The notes beneath the pieces are model-generated. The model was not told the origin of the DNA. It did no database searches and was given only the letters and a program-made list of their open reading frames with translations. Positions 43,347-54,183 of a stretch of 64,000 nt of DNA are shown here, piece by piece. The position numbers were made by a program, and so were the translations under genes. This DNA comes from Medicago truncatula (taxonomy: Eukaryota; Streptophyta; Magnoliopsida; Fabales; Fabaceae). Numbering within the stretch: the stretch's first letter is position 1; each line of letters starts with the position of its first letter. Location of the stretch: positions 41,563,832 through 41,627,831 of the forward strand of contig NC_053046.1 in assembly GCF_003473485.1 (NCBI RefSeq), read 5' to 3'.

Positions 43347-44790
43347 TCTAGTTACTAGCTTAAACAAAAATCACTTTTGTTAATGTTTTGTTTGTTCCAA
43401 TAACAACAAAAATCAAGGAAGATGCTTTTCATTTATTAGGTTCTTTCTATTTGCAATTTTTGTTTCATGTTTATGTTTATTCCAATGACAAGAACAAGTG
43501 CTTTTCACTTAGGTTGCTGCAGTTTGCAATTTCTGTTTGATATTTATGTTTATTCCGATTACAAGAACAAGTTACGTGTGTTGATCGTGCTTCACAAACC
43601 ATGCCTGTCATTATATTCGGCATAAAAAGTTCCTTTCACCATTTCATGTCTTCCATGTGGTACACTAGAAAGCTTACAGATACAATTAAGCAGCTAATAT
43701 GCATTGGTTCGATCTTCTCTGCTACGTAAATATCTGTTTCATAAATCTTTAACAGTTATTTGTAGTATCGTATTACCTTTTATATTGATTAATTCCTGTG
43801 CTGAATTGAAATATTTTGTGGATCTGTTATATAGTTATAAATAGTTTACTCTTTTTGGACTTGAGCTTTGATTAATCTATTACATACACTAAGAAGTAAA
43901 ACTAGCAAACCATCTTTATTAGGAGATTCCACCTACATAAATATTTTTTTTTTAAAAGAACTACATTAATTGTTGAAAGTTCAGTGTTGCTGCTTCTAAT
44001 ATGCGTCCTTTCTTTCATTCGCTGAAGCATGGTGGTGGCAACTGCTTCTGTTGTGAGAATCAAACGGACGGATCAAGGTATTGACTTCTTTTTCTGTAGT
44101 TAAAGTCATGCTCAAAAGTAGTTTGTGCATTGTATAAAGGAACTAGTTCTTGGCAACTTGTTTCTCATGATACATTTGTCCATCAATTATGAGATTGCTG
44201 AATTTGCTGATTGCAATTATACGACATTTTGAGGTGTTATTATAGGCTACGGAATTTGTTACACCTTGAGCTTGAAAACTATTTTGTCTCAAAGCCATTC
44301 GCAATCTCATTCTTAAGTATATAATCGTGTCTCAAAGCCTTAGGGATGTAGCAAAACTGGTTTATATAACTCTTGCACTCAAATATGGCTAGTTTTACTT
44401 CTTTTCACTTAGAATTAGTAGCTAGAGTGGCCAAACTGTATTAATCTGTGATATTAATTTACAGCTTCACCATGCTGCTGTGAAAGTCTGTTATGCAGGA
44501 AACTCTTCCCTAGGCAGCTTGGCACCAATGTGATCATATATCTCTATTTTTGTTTCACAACTTGCAAAGGCTGCATTAGGTGATGATTTACCGTGGAATC
44601 TGCAAACTCTTCGAAAAATCTAATACTGGTTTTTTACCTTAATTATGCAGTTAACAGTTCAGCAACTAATGTGCATTGGTTTGATTTTCTTGTATGTAAT
44701 GTAAGTCTCAGTTTTATTATAAATCTAAAACAGTTCATACAGTGTTACATTTTTTTTTTTCTTTCTGAATTCATCTGCAAGTTGGATTCA
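43347..44790. repeat. Duplicated segment downstream of NMD3, copy B
   Basis: 43790-44775 corresponds to 36885-37760. The part before 43790 is the NMD3 3' flank lost from copy A. Short ORFs here are not conserved. Confidence 0.65.
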
Positions 44791-45324
44791 TTTAGTGTTG
44801 GCAAAGCTATGGGAAGTCATGAACCCTCTAAAGTTATCATATTCTCTTGGCAAATATTACTCTGCCACTACCAACAAAAGAAAATTTTACTAAGCGAGGA
44901 GTTTTTGAGGGAGGGGATGAGTCGATGTGTGAGTGATGTCCAAGAGAAAGGGAATCAAAAGACCGCTTGTTTATCAAATATTATTTCACGAGTGCCATTT
45001 GGTATGAGAGTTTTTGATAATAATAGTTTTTGAAATAAGACTTTTCCTTGAACAAGAGTTTAGAGACTACTTGTGTATCTCTATAGGTTAGAGACTAAAT
45101 TTATGAGAGAATGATAGTTTAGTGATTGATTGTTTATTCTAAAGTTTTGTTTGTCGGTTTCATGTACTTTTGTAATTTTGTGTCACAATATGTTCTTGTG
45201 CATGTAGATCGCTGATATTAGTTTCTTTATAACATTACTTGATAGTGAAGTAACAACAATTTTGATCAAAAGTAACAGAGCTCAAGTTGATGAATTATAA
45301 GTAATAATTCATGTTTAATTTGAT
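44791..45324. other. Intergenic
   Basis: No gene or repeat boundary recognised. Confidence 0.5.
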
Positions 45325-45535
45325 TAAAATATTGTGGATTCAACAATACAATTGTAGCCTCCTCAATACGATGTTTTTCTCAATTTTTGTTGAGAAGATA
45401 CATGCTACTCCTTAATGGGGAATTCTCTATCATGCTTTGGGCGGTGAGGGATTCAAGATCTTATTGGATAACAAGAGATTGAAAAGTGAGTCTCTTCTCA
45501 AAGCAAATTGAAAAACCAAGCTTATGACCAAAACT
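45325..45535 (+). pseudogene. Degenerate TIR relic
   Basis: Reads KIVDSTIQ, a stop, then YDVFLNF, EDTCYSL, SLYHALGGEGFKIL and RLKSESLLKA, with several stops and shifts. The order matches the join between KIVE and TIR 2 in the TIR-TIR genes, so it derives from that second-TIR exon. Confidence 0.65.
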
Positions 45536-46783
45536 ATGGATATTCTTCATTTTTTTTCAAGTTTATGACCAAAATGCTTCACTTTTCAAATTATTTGTCT
45601 ATAAATTGTTAAATCAGGCTTCATGCAACTGAGTTCATTTCAGTTCGACAAAACTACACTTATTAAAAGCAGAGACGAACCCCGTGGAATTGAGTAAACT
45701 AGCCACAAATTAAGTAAATTTCCATTCTTGACTGGTTTGGAAAGAATTGGAATTTGACTGAGCTAATTAATTAAACTAAAATACATGTGCTTAGATATCT
45801 CGATGGCCATTAGTTTATGAAAAGCTAAACATGAGAAACAGGGATGAAGTAGAAACAGAACCTTATAAATTGAGTTTTTAACATTTTATAATCTGGTGTG
45901 AAATTAGAGAATTGCCAAATCTGAACCATGTAATAGATTGAATGGTTGGGATTTCTTCAACTGCGTCCTCTCGCTTTCATAACTCAATATTTTCTACCTT
46001 CACTCAATTTTGGAGACTTTTTTGTTGATGTAGCTATGAAATGGTTGTACAGATTGATTATTGAGTGTCGTTTAATGATGATGCCATATCATAAAAAATA
46101 AAAAAATTCCAAAATTGAGTGGGGTAGAAATTGTTGAACGTTATAAAATAGGGAACCTAAAATAATTGGAATAATAAAAAAACCAACCCAAAAAAATCAA
46201 AACATCTTTTTTTTGGTACAACAGAGGAGCAAAAGCCCTATTAACCATCTTAATTATTATTAAAAATGACACAAAATTGACCAATTCATTCACAAATTGT
46301 TACTGCATCCGATTATTGGGATAAGATAACTATAGAGAAAAATCAATGCGAGAATGAAACTCAGAAAACGGATCTAAGATGTCGAATAAGGGAATGAATA
46401 ATTAATGTTGTTTAAAATGAAGTGCTTTTGACATTAAGAACCAATTTGCAGCCAAAATAGAAATACTTTTGAACTAGATCCAAGTACAAATTTTCACTAA
46501 AACCGTCATCGCAGTCCCAGTTACATTCATCAACAGGTCCTCAACCAAAACTCAAAAACTGTAAAAATCAAAATTGCAACCAGCCCCAAATAGCCGGTAG
46601 TAACTAATCTAGACCACTGACTTTTTTAATAATAAATCTAATGGTTAAACATAATATAATTTGCTTACCATTGAATGGCTATTGTTCATTGAACTTCTGC
46701 AATAAGTTCAAACTTCCCTCCATTTCTCACATTTTTGCAGTGATTAAACGTCATATATGTGTATTATGTATCCTATGCTTGCA
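45536..46783. other. Intergenic, AT-rich
   Basis: Nothing recognised. The right end is the 3' flank of the helicase gene. Confidence 0.5.
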
Positions 46784-49700
46784 TCAGTGCATGGATTGTA
46801 ACAACTTCAAAGCCAACTCTTCTTGATCTTCCGTTTGTCTTCTTGAAGCTTCTTTTCTTTGACCCTCATCACTGTCACTGTCAAAGTATATTTTACTCTT
46901 TTTATGACGTCTATTTATCGGTTCGTCTCCTTCTGACCCAGAGGTATCATCTTGGTTGTCCTCTTCTTCCTCATTACCAGCCTTCCATTTCATTTTCTGC
47001 TTAAATTTTTTATCTCTAAGTCGCTGACGCTCCACAAGTTTATCTTCCTTGTCTGCCTTCTTCAAATCCTCTCGCATCCTTTTATAGTATTCAGCTTTTT
47101 GTTCTGCATGAAGATGAGATACTTAGATGCCAAAATAAACAACATATTGCATGCTTAATCAATGATAACATATAAACAAATACAGAGTCACAAAATATTG
47201 TAAACAGATCGGGTCTGGCCACGATTAGGTTCTTGAAGACTTGAACTCAACAATGATCACATACAATGTAATAGCAAATACGAAAGCGATCAGGGATATC
47301 ATACTACCATATATAGGAATTATATTATATCTCGGACTCTATAAGGAACTAATGCCTGTCTAACTGTGCTATTATACAAAGGCAAATGTCCTTATTCTTC
47401 ACTTGTGCATTTAAGTTAAAGTTTTAAAGCAATTTTTATCAATTTATATAAGGAAAGAAATGAAGCTAAGATGCTAGTTTACCATAACTGAATCCTTGTC
47501 AAATTTGGCCTCCCGAATGAAACACCATAACAATTAACATTTAAGTTACATATTGAAGTTCTGAATAAGCTTGAAAAAGAAAAAAAAATAAATTGGAAAG
47601 GAAGAAAATTTGGCATTCACGTGCATCAAAATTTTAGATAATGCAATCAATAGCTTTACACATATACAGACAAGGATTACATTTTATAAAATGGTTTTTA
47701 CTATTCAAGATTTGGCTTCAAGTGCACATACCTGGATCAATCAATGTTCCATTGCCACTTTGTGGGTCAGCAATCCTGGCTAGTGGAGGAAGTGTGTTGC
47801 CTTCATCGTCGAATACAACCCGACTCCCCAGTGGTCTATGCGTGTTAATCTTGAGCTTTTTTTTCTTTAATAAACGAGTTGCTGGCCTGCACGTGAAAAA
47901 TCTAAATCAGTAAAAAAAGAAAGTAGAAACTCAAAGCTCCACGCCAAATGATTTCCAACAAGAAATGTCATAAATCCTGCTTCATAAATAGTACTGATTT
48001 AGAATTTTTCACAAGTCATCATAAGATTTTATAAAGAATCTCCAATTGTCTCAGCAATTTGAAACTGCAAGACTTGTCTGCCCCATTTGAAAATTATTAT
48101 AAAATACCAAAGCAAGAGTTCAGAACAATTAAGTAAACTTCTTTCACTAAACTACTGAACAAACATAAAAAGGGACGTACATTAACTCTCCAATTTCAGC
48201 TGACTTCACGTCGCCTTCATTTGAGGTATCAGCCACATGAAGAAGATCGTTTTCAATTTCCTCGTCTTTGAAAACAATTGTGTCTATCTTTTTTCTTGAA
48301 CCTTCAAAAACATTTTCCTTTTTTGGAACCTCAGGTTCAACTAAAATTGATTTTGTTGCCACAGCTTTAGATTTAATTTTCTGGTTTAGAAAACGGATTT
48401 TGGGGGTCATTGGCAGACCTAATGATGCTGAATACTCATCAATAGGAAGTTTCAAAACATCAAAGATCTCTTTATCTTTTTGGAGGTGGATGGATCTCAA
48501 GTATGTGACAAATGCCCTTTGGGCCCGCTGCTGAAGTTCTGGGTACTTGACCAGTAAAGATGCAAGCAAACTGGACACTGGTTGCAGCAGTTCTTTCCTT
48601 GGCTGAATAATCGACAAATAAGGCACAGTAAGCAAAGCAAATATGTCAGAAAACATGAGACAGACAGACACCAAGTCATATAAGAAAATGACATCCTTAA
48701 ATCTGACACCTCGATGTTCAAATGCATTTGCAGAGCAAATTTACCTTCTGACAATGAACTGGAACCTTTGCTGCTTTTAACTTTTCATGCATCATAGTTT
48801 CTGAAGGCAATAGAAATAAAACTGACTTTCCAACAGAGTTATAACGAGCAGTACGACCAACTCGATGTATGTAAGATGCTACATTCTCGGGACAATCTAC
48901 CTAAATAAATGTAAGAGAAAGGTTAGATTCTAACCATAATAACACACTGTCACATTCCAATACCCCCACCTCAAAGCCTTAAGACTTGCTCTAAGACAAG
49001 AAACAGAAGCAAAGACTCACCTGAACAACCCAGTCGACTGCCTTATTAAAATCAAGGCCTCTTGCAGCCACATCAGTTGAGAAGAGAACTGAGCGCTTCT
49101 CCTCACAGAACTCGGAATATATTGCCATTCTTTTTTCCTGTTTCATCCTCCCATGAAGGCACTTCAACGGTATGCCAGGGTGAAGTTTCTTAAATACCTC
49201 AAACACAAACTTTACCTATTAAGCAAGGATGTGAATGTTTAATGTTATGGAAGATAGTTGAACTCTAAAGTGGAAACTAGCATCAAAAACACACGGTGAA
49301 CACGAAACCTTTTCAGATAGAAATAATTTCTCACTGTTTACATGTAAGAATAATCAACAATTCGTCCTGCAAATCCTTTAAAAGCCTTCCAATTACAATA
49401 ACCACAATCAGCACGGCTAAAAGGCCAGAACCGAAGTTCAGCAAATGCAGACTAAGGGCCTCTGATTGATTGTGTTCTTAATTTTTCGTTTTGGCAAACT
49501 GTTTTATAAAATAATTTGAACTATTTTCAAGAACATGTGATTTGAATCAAGTAAAAAAATCTTCTTGATAAAGGACAGAGAAGTGGAGTTACCTGTTTAC
49601 AGCTTGATAGAAAGACAAGTGTTTTTGACTGTAGATGTCTCTTTATGAAAGTCCATAGCATATCTAACTTTTGATCCAGGGGAACGATCATCACCGTTTG

Positions 49701-52528
49701 CTTCAAAAGAGTAGGAGTTGCAGTCACAGACTCTTCGTGCACACTTATATACTCTGGGTCCTTCAAACTTAGTCTTGCAAGATCTTGAACCGACTTTGTT
49801 TGAGTTGCCGAGAAAAGCATGGTTTGTCTACGCTTTGGTAACTGTGAGATGATTGCATTTACTTCCTTCTTGAATCCACTATCAAGAATACGGTCAGCCT
49901 CATCTAGTACCAAAACCTATAACCAAGAAGTCCACTCAATCATCAGCTATTTTTGCAAAAGACAAATATATGTGATCAAGTTCATCTAACAAAACAACAA
50001 CCTACTTACTTTGGAAGATAAAATAGAGCCATTTTCAATCAACTTCTTAACAAACACTCATTGAAAAAAAAATTAAAAGAATCTATCTACGAGTTTTTTT
50101 ATGAAGTTAGATATATCTATAGTATTTTAAACCAATAGTTTCTTGTGTAAGATGAAACTAAATTGAATCTCTCTACTTTAACTTTAAACCAATATATTCC
50201 TTTGAAAGGAAGAACCATAAACTTGTTTTATTTGAGAATTTCCTATAACTCTATATAGGTTAGAAGCTAAACCAACTGGGCCATGAATAGCAAGGTTACA
50301 AAAGAGCTCAACTCAAACCACATACAAATCTAGTCACATATATACTGTGCATCAAACCACAGTTACTAACTCAAATAGTAAGCTGCTGGAAGAAAAAAAG
50401 TTAGAAAAACGAAACAAAACAAAATTTGACGACTATTCAGGCCGGTAAAATTATGTTATGTGTTAGCGTGTGTTTGGAACCACATCAAGCGGCCAAAAAA
50501 CGCACGTTTTTTCTGAAGCTACAAAACATAGCTTCACAAATTTCACATGAATGCTTCTTGGGACACGAGAAATGGCTGTGCAACATGTATCCAAACACAT
50601 ACTTAAAAGAAATTTGGAAGCCAAATTTGAGAAAATGAATTAATTGTTATTCTCATTTCATCTATTTCCAAATAGTAAACAAATATTATATGGACCTGCA
50701 TCTGTGAACAATCAAAATTGGGAGTTTCATCCATGTGTTGTAGAAGGCGACCGGGTGTGCAGATCAATATGTTTAGCTTGTTGACACATTCTTTCTCAAT
50801 GGCAACATCCCCACCACCACCAATGAGGAGGCCAGCACTAAAACGATGGTGCTCCCCAATAGCATTCAACACGCCAAAAATCTGACCAGCTAATTCTCTT
50901 GTAGGTGATATGATTATGCTCCCAACCCCATCTTCCGTTCCCCATCTCTCTCTATGCAATTTCTCCAACACCTATCATTCACAAAATAAATCCCCAAAAA
51001 CCGAATAAATATTAACTTAAAAAAACAAAAACAAAAAATGAATATCATTTTGATCTCAAACTTACAAGAGTCGACGATTAAATTTTGAGAAAAACATTAA
51101 TTTAGTACATCAAGTATCAATCTATCTCTTATTAAGTCCCTAAGCTATATGAATGTAATAAACAACCCTTAAACTATATAAACAAACAGTCCTTAAACAA
51201 GCTTCACTCTCTCGTATTTTCATATAGTTTAGAGACTAACTTAGACAAATTTCATATAGATTAAGATCTACTAATTGTTTTTATATACTTTTAAGGACTA
51301 AGTACAGGAGAGTGATACTTAGTTACTGTTTGGATAAACAACTCATTTGCAGCTTATAGCACAAGCACTTATCATGATAAGCATGCACTTATATACAAGC
51401 TTACATGAGTTATTTTATAGCAAAAGATAAAATAAAGCTAAATTGTTTTTGTATTTGCTGTAAGCTGTTTCCGTAAGCTGTCTTGGAGAACTTACGAAAA
51501 TAAGCTTAAAAAAGCTTATGAAAAATGGCATAAGCTGTTTTCATAAGCACCCCCAAACAGTCTCACAAAATTTATGTCATTAGATAAGCTCAAATAAGTC
51601 AACCAAAACAGGCCCCTAAAACTAAATCTAAATTGATGGTTTAGGCTTTAATTATTATAACTTTACGAAATGACAACTAAATCCCTAAAAAAATGAACAC
51701 TTTCAATCAATTGAGAGACTAAATTAATCAACAAACACAATTTCTATTAGCAAAATACTAAATTAGTGAGTAACTAAAAAAACATAAATAATCAAGCAGA
51801 CAAGCACCAAAATCATTCAAATTAGTCTATAGGGGGCTTTTTGGATTGGCTTATCTACTAACATAATTTAGTCACTTGGCTGATTTAAAGTGTACATTTT
51901 TCATAAGCTTTTTTCAGCTTATTTCGTAAATCCCTAAAAAATGTACACTTTAAATCAACCAAGTGACTAAATTAATCAACCTATACAATTTCTAGCAGCA
52001 AAATATCAATTAAATTAGTGATTAATTAAAAAACCAGAAAAAATCAAAGTATAAATATCAAACTTTCACCAAAATCATTAAAATTTCAAAAACTAAAACC
52101 CTAAACCCTAGTATACTAATGAAAACACTCACAGGAATAATGAAAGCAAGTGTTTTTCCAGAACCAGTTTTGGCGGCACCAAGAACATCACGGCCACAAA
52201 GCGCATGAGGAAGAGAAGCTCGTTGAATTTTAGTCATGGAAACGAATTTCGAATGCAATTCGTCTTGGGTTTTCTTCGATATCAATCCGTCTTTGGTTTT
52301 CTTCGATATCGGTAACTGATCAAACCGCACCACGCCGGCATAGCGTGAGAACGTTCCGTCGGCGAGGCGGCCAACGGGGGAGTTTTTGGGGAGAGGTGGA
52401 AGAGACATTGGGTTTGAACCGGAGTCTGGTTTTTGAGATTGAATCCATGAATTCAAGAGGTTGATTTTGTCTAGTTCTGAGTCGCGTTGTTGTTTTCGAA
52501 ATTGCTTTGATGGTTTAGGTTTTCTCAT
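46784..52528 (-). CDS. RH32: DEAD-box ATP-dependent RNA helicase, RH32/DDX10/Dbp4 type
   Basis: Eight exons: 52528-52133, 50971-50696, 49916-49593, 49215-49021, 48900-48745, 48602-48181, 47886-47732 and 47103-46784; 2244 coding bases, 747 residues, the usual length. Motifs in order: Q motif region near 95-110, AAKTGSGKT (118-126), PTREL (155-159), CTPGR, DEAD (229-232), SAT (260-262), [11 protein letters not shown] and HRVGRTAR (409-416). The DUF4217 region follows, then a basic, acidic-patch C-terminus. Family members unwind pre-rRNA/snoRNA hybrids during small-subunit assembly in the nucleolus. All splice sites are GT-AG and keep the frame. A telo-box motif lies in intron 1 beside exon 1. 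The gene appears intact. Confidence 0.95.
51323..51617. mobile_element. hAT-like MITE in helicase intron 1
   Basis: Ends TTACTGTTTGGATAAACAAC and, at right, AACCAAAACAGGCCCC. The interior has inverted CATAAGCT/AGCTTATG words. Same family as 40595-40790 and 63560-63849. Confidence 0.65.
51866..51972. repeat. Inverted repeat (hairpin) in helicase intron 1
   Basis: Arms 51866-51901 and 51936-51972, about 36 bases with one mismatch (core TTTAAAGTGTACATTTTT against AAAAATGTACACTTTAAA), and a 34-base loop. The right arm and what follows (51931-52033) are also a direct repeat of 51684-51781. Confidence 0.8.
52095..52111 (-). promoter_or_regulatory. Telo-box motif next to exon 1 of the helicase
   Basis: AAAACCCTAAACCCTAG on the plus strand, 22 bases past the exon 1 boundary. 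Telo boxes are common near the start of plant ribosome-biogenesis and translation genes, which fits this helicase. Confidence 0.5.
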
Positions 52529-52815
52529 TGTTAGAGAGAGTAGTTAAGAAGCTGAAGGTGGAAGATGGATAAAACGGCGTCGTTTAGGTTTAGTTTGCGG
52601 CAGAGTTTCAAAAATGAGGACGCAAGGTGTTTGTTTGTTATAACGGGTTGTTTGTTGGCAAAGGGTGGGTAGGGTTACTGTATTACCCCAAAAAATACTT
52701 ATACTAGTCAATACCCGTATTCATACTTTTATACGTAATTTAAATGGAATAAACAAAAATATATTGGTGGTTGATAAGTTTTCTATAGAACTATATTTTT
52801 AAGTTTTATTTTAAG

Positions 52816-52819
<4 letters not shown>

Positions 52820-52869
<50 letters not shown>
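52820..52869. repeat. (TA)n microsatellite
   Basis: About 50 bases of uninterrupted TA. Confidence 0.95.
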
Positions 52870-52873
<4 letters not shown>

Positions 52874-53333
52874 ATGCTAGTGTAAATGATTTTTTTTTGA
52901 CAAATAGTGTAAATGATTTTTATATTGTCGCTACGTAAAAATTAATTTATCAAAACTAAGATGGTAGCGGTGAAAATGCATTCATCTTTTCAATTGAATT
53001 GGATATGAGTCTTCTTAGAAAGTTGATCTTCTCCGAGAGACTATGTAGTTCTTTCTTGGTACGTGGGGTCTATAACAAAAGAGTCTTGTAAGAATCTCAA
53101 TTAATTAATCAAGTTAAAATATACTCTCTCCTCCTTCAAAAAAAACATACTCCTTCCGTTTTTAAATATAAGCAAAATTGACTTTTTAGATTCATTTATT
53201 CAATGATAAATGTGGTTTATAAACGATATTACAATATTCTTTTTTTAAGGAACAAGAGTTTTATAAACGATGTCATATTATTTTTTAGACAATAATAACA
53301 TGACATTTTTTAAATTGAACCAAAAAAAAAAAA

Positions 53334-53635
53334 GTTAAAGTGCACTTTTCGCCCCCTATGTTTCAAAATGTTGCGATTTTGGTCCCCTATTAAAAAAAAT
53401 GGCAATTTTGGCCCCCTTCGTCCCAAAATTGCTGAGAAGACGCCACGTGTCCCAAAAAAGGGGTCATAATCGCAATTTTTTGTAAAGATAAGGGGTCAAA
53501 AAGCATATTTCCCTTATGTTAGGAGGTCAAAAGAACATATTTCCCTAAACACAGGGGTGACTTTTGCCATATTTTTTAATAGGGGTCAAAATCGCAACAT
53601 TTTGAAACTTAGAGGGCGAAAAGTGAAGTTTAGCC
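53334..53635. mobile_element. Long-terminal-inverted-repeat MITE
   Basis: Ends are near-perfect inverted copies of about 60 bases: left CACTTTTCGCCCCCTATG, TTTCAAAATGTTGCGATTTT; right reverse-complement CACTTTTCGCCCTCTAAG and the same second block. ACATGACATTTTT lies on both sides but the A-runs between blur the target duplication. Non-coding. Confidence 0.75.
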
Positions 53636-53699
53636 AAAAAAAAAAAAAAACATGACATTTTTAAAAAAATAATAACATAAAATAACATTGTATGTTTTT

Positions 53700-54183
53700 T
53701 TTAGGAGGATAACACTGTTATGACATGTTTTACATGGTGTGTGACTTGTTTGTGGCTTGAACGAGTGAAGTGGCGATTTTGTCTCTCTGCCATGACAACG
53801 CAACCATGCATTGCATTGCACTTCATCTTTCTCTTCCTATCCATATCAGGTATCTTCTCATTCTCCCTTCTTTTTCATGTTTTTCATTGCCTCAACTTTT
53901 TTATTTTTCTACTTTCTTCTAGTTATTTATTTCATATTGTTATAGCATTAGAAATGGAGGAAAAATCAATCACTAAATGGGTTTAGCTTAAATTATTGTT
54001 TTTTTTTATTTATAATTTTACTTGTGATATCAATGGCAAGTTCTCATTTTAATGTGTTTGTTTCCAACTTTTATTTCTCTTAATAGTTCTGGATGAAGCT
54101 TATGATTCTGGGCCAGCTTTGTTGTAGAATATTGTGAAGGTTTTATATTTAGGGTTATTGGTAAAGGGATTCAGTGAGTTGAA
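53700..54183 (+). promoter_or_regulatory. Likely promoter and 5' leader of HSP70-16, with a leader intron
   Basis: A possible leader exon ends CATATCAG before GTATCT (53847-53852), and TTCTCTTAATAG (about 54086) is a plausible acceptor. Predicted from splice-like words only. Confidence 0.35.

Larger units (their letters stand above)
52529..53690. other. Divergent intergenic region with repeats
   Basis: Between the helicase start (52528) and the HSP70 leader. Holds (TA)n at 52820-52869, one Stowaway-like end (CTCCTTCCGTTTTTAAATAT at 53150) without a matching right end, and the inverted-repeat element at 53334-53635. Confidence 0.6.

Noticed and set aside
47641-47913. 90-codon plus-strand frame opposite helicase exon 7
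   Set aside because: Antisense of an intron/exon region of the helicase with no independent support.
53720-53986. 88-codon plus-strand frame before HSP70-16
   Set aside because: More likely the untranslated leader and its intron; hydrophobic by T-richness.
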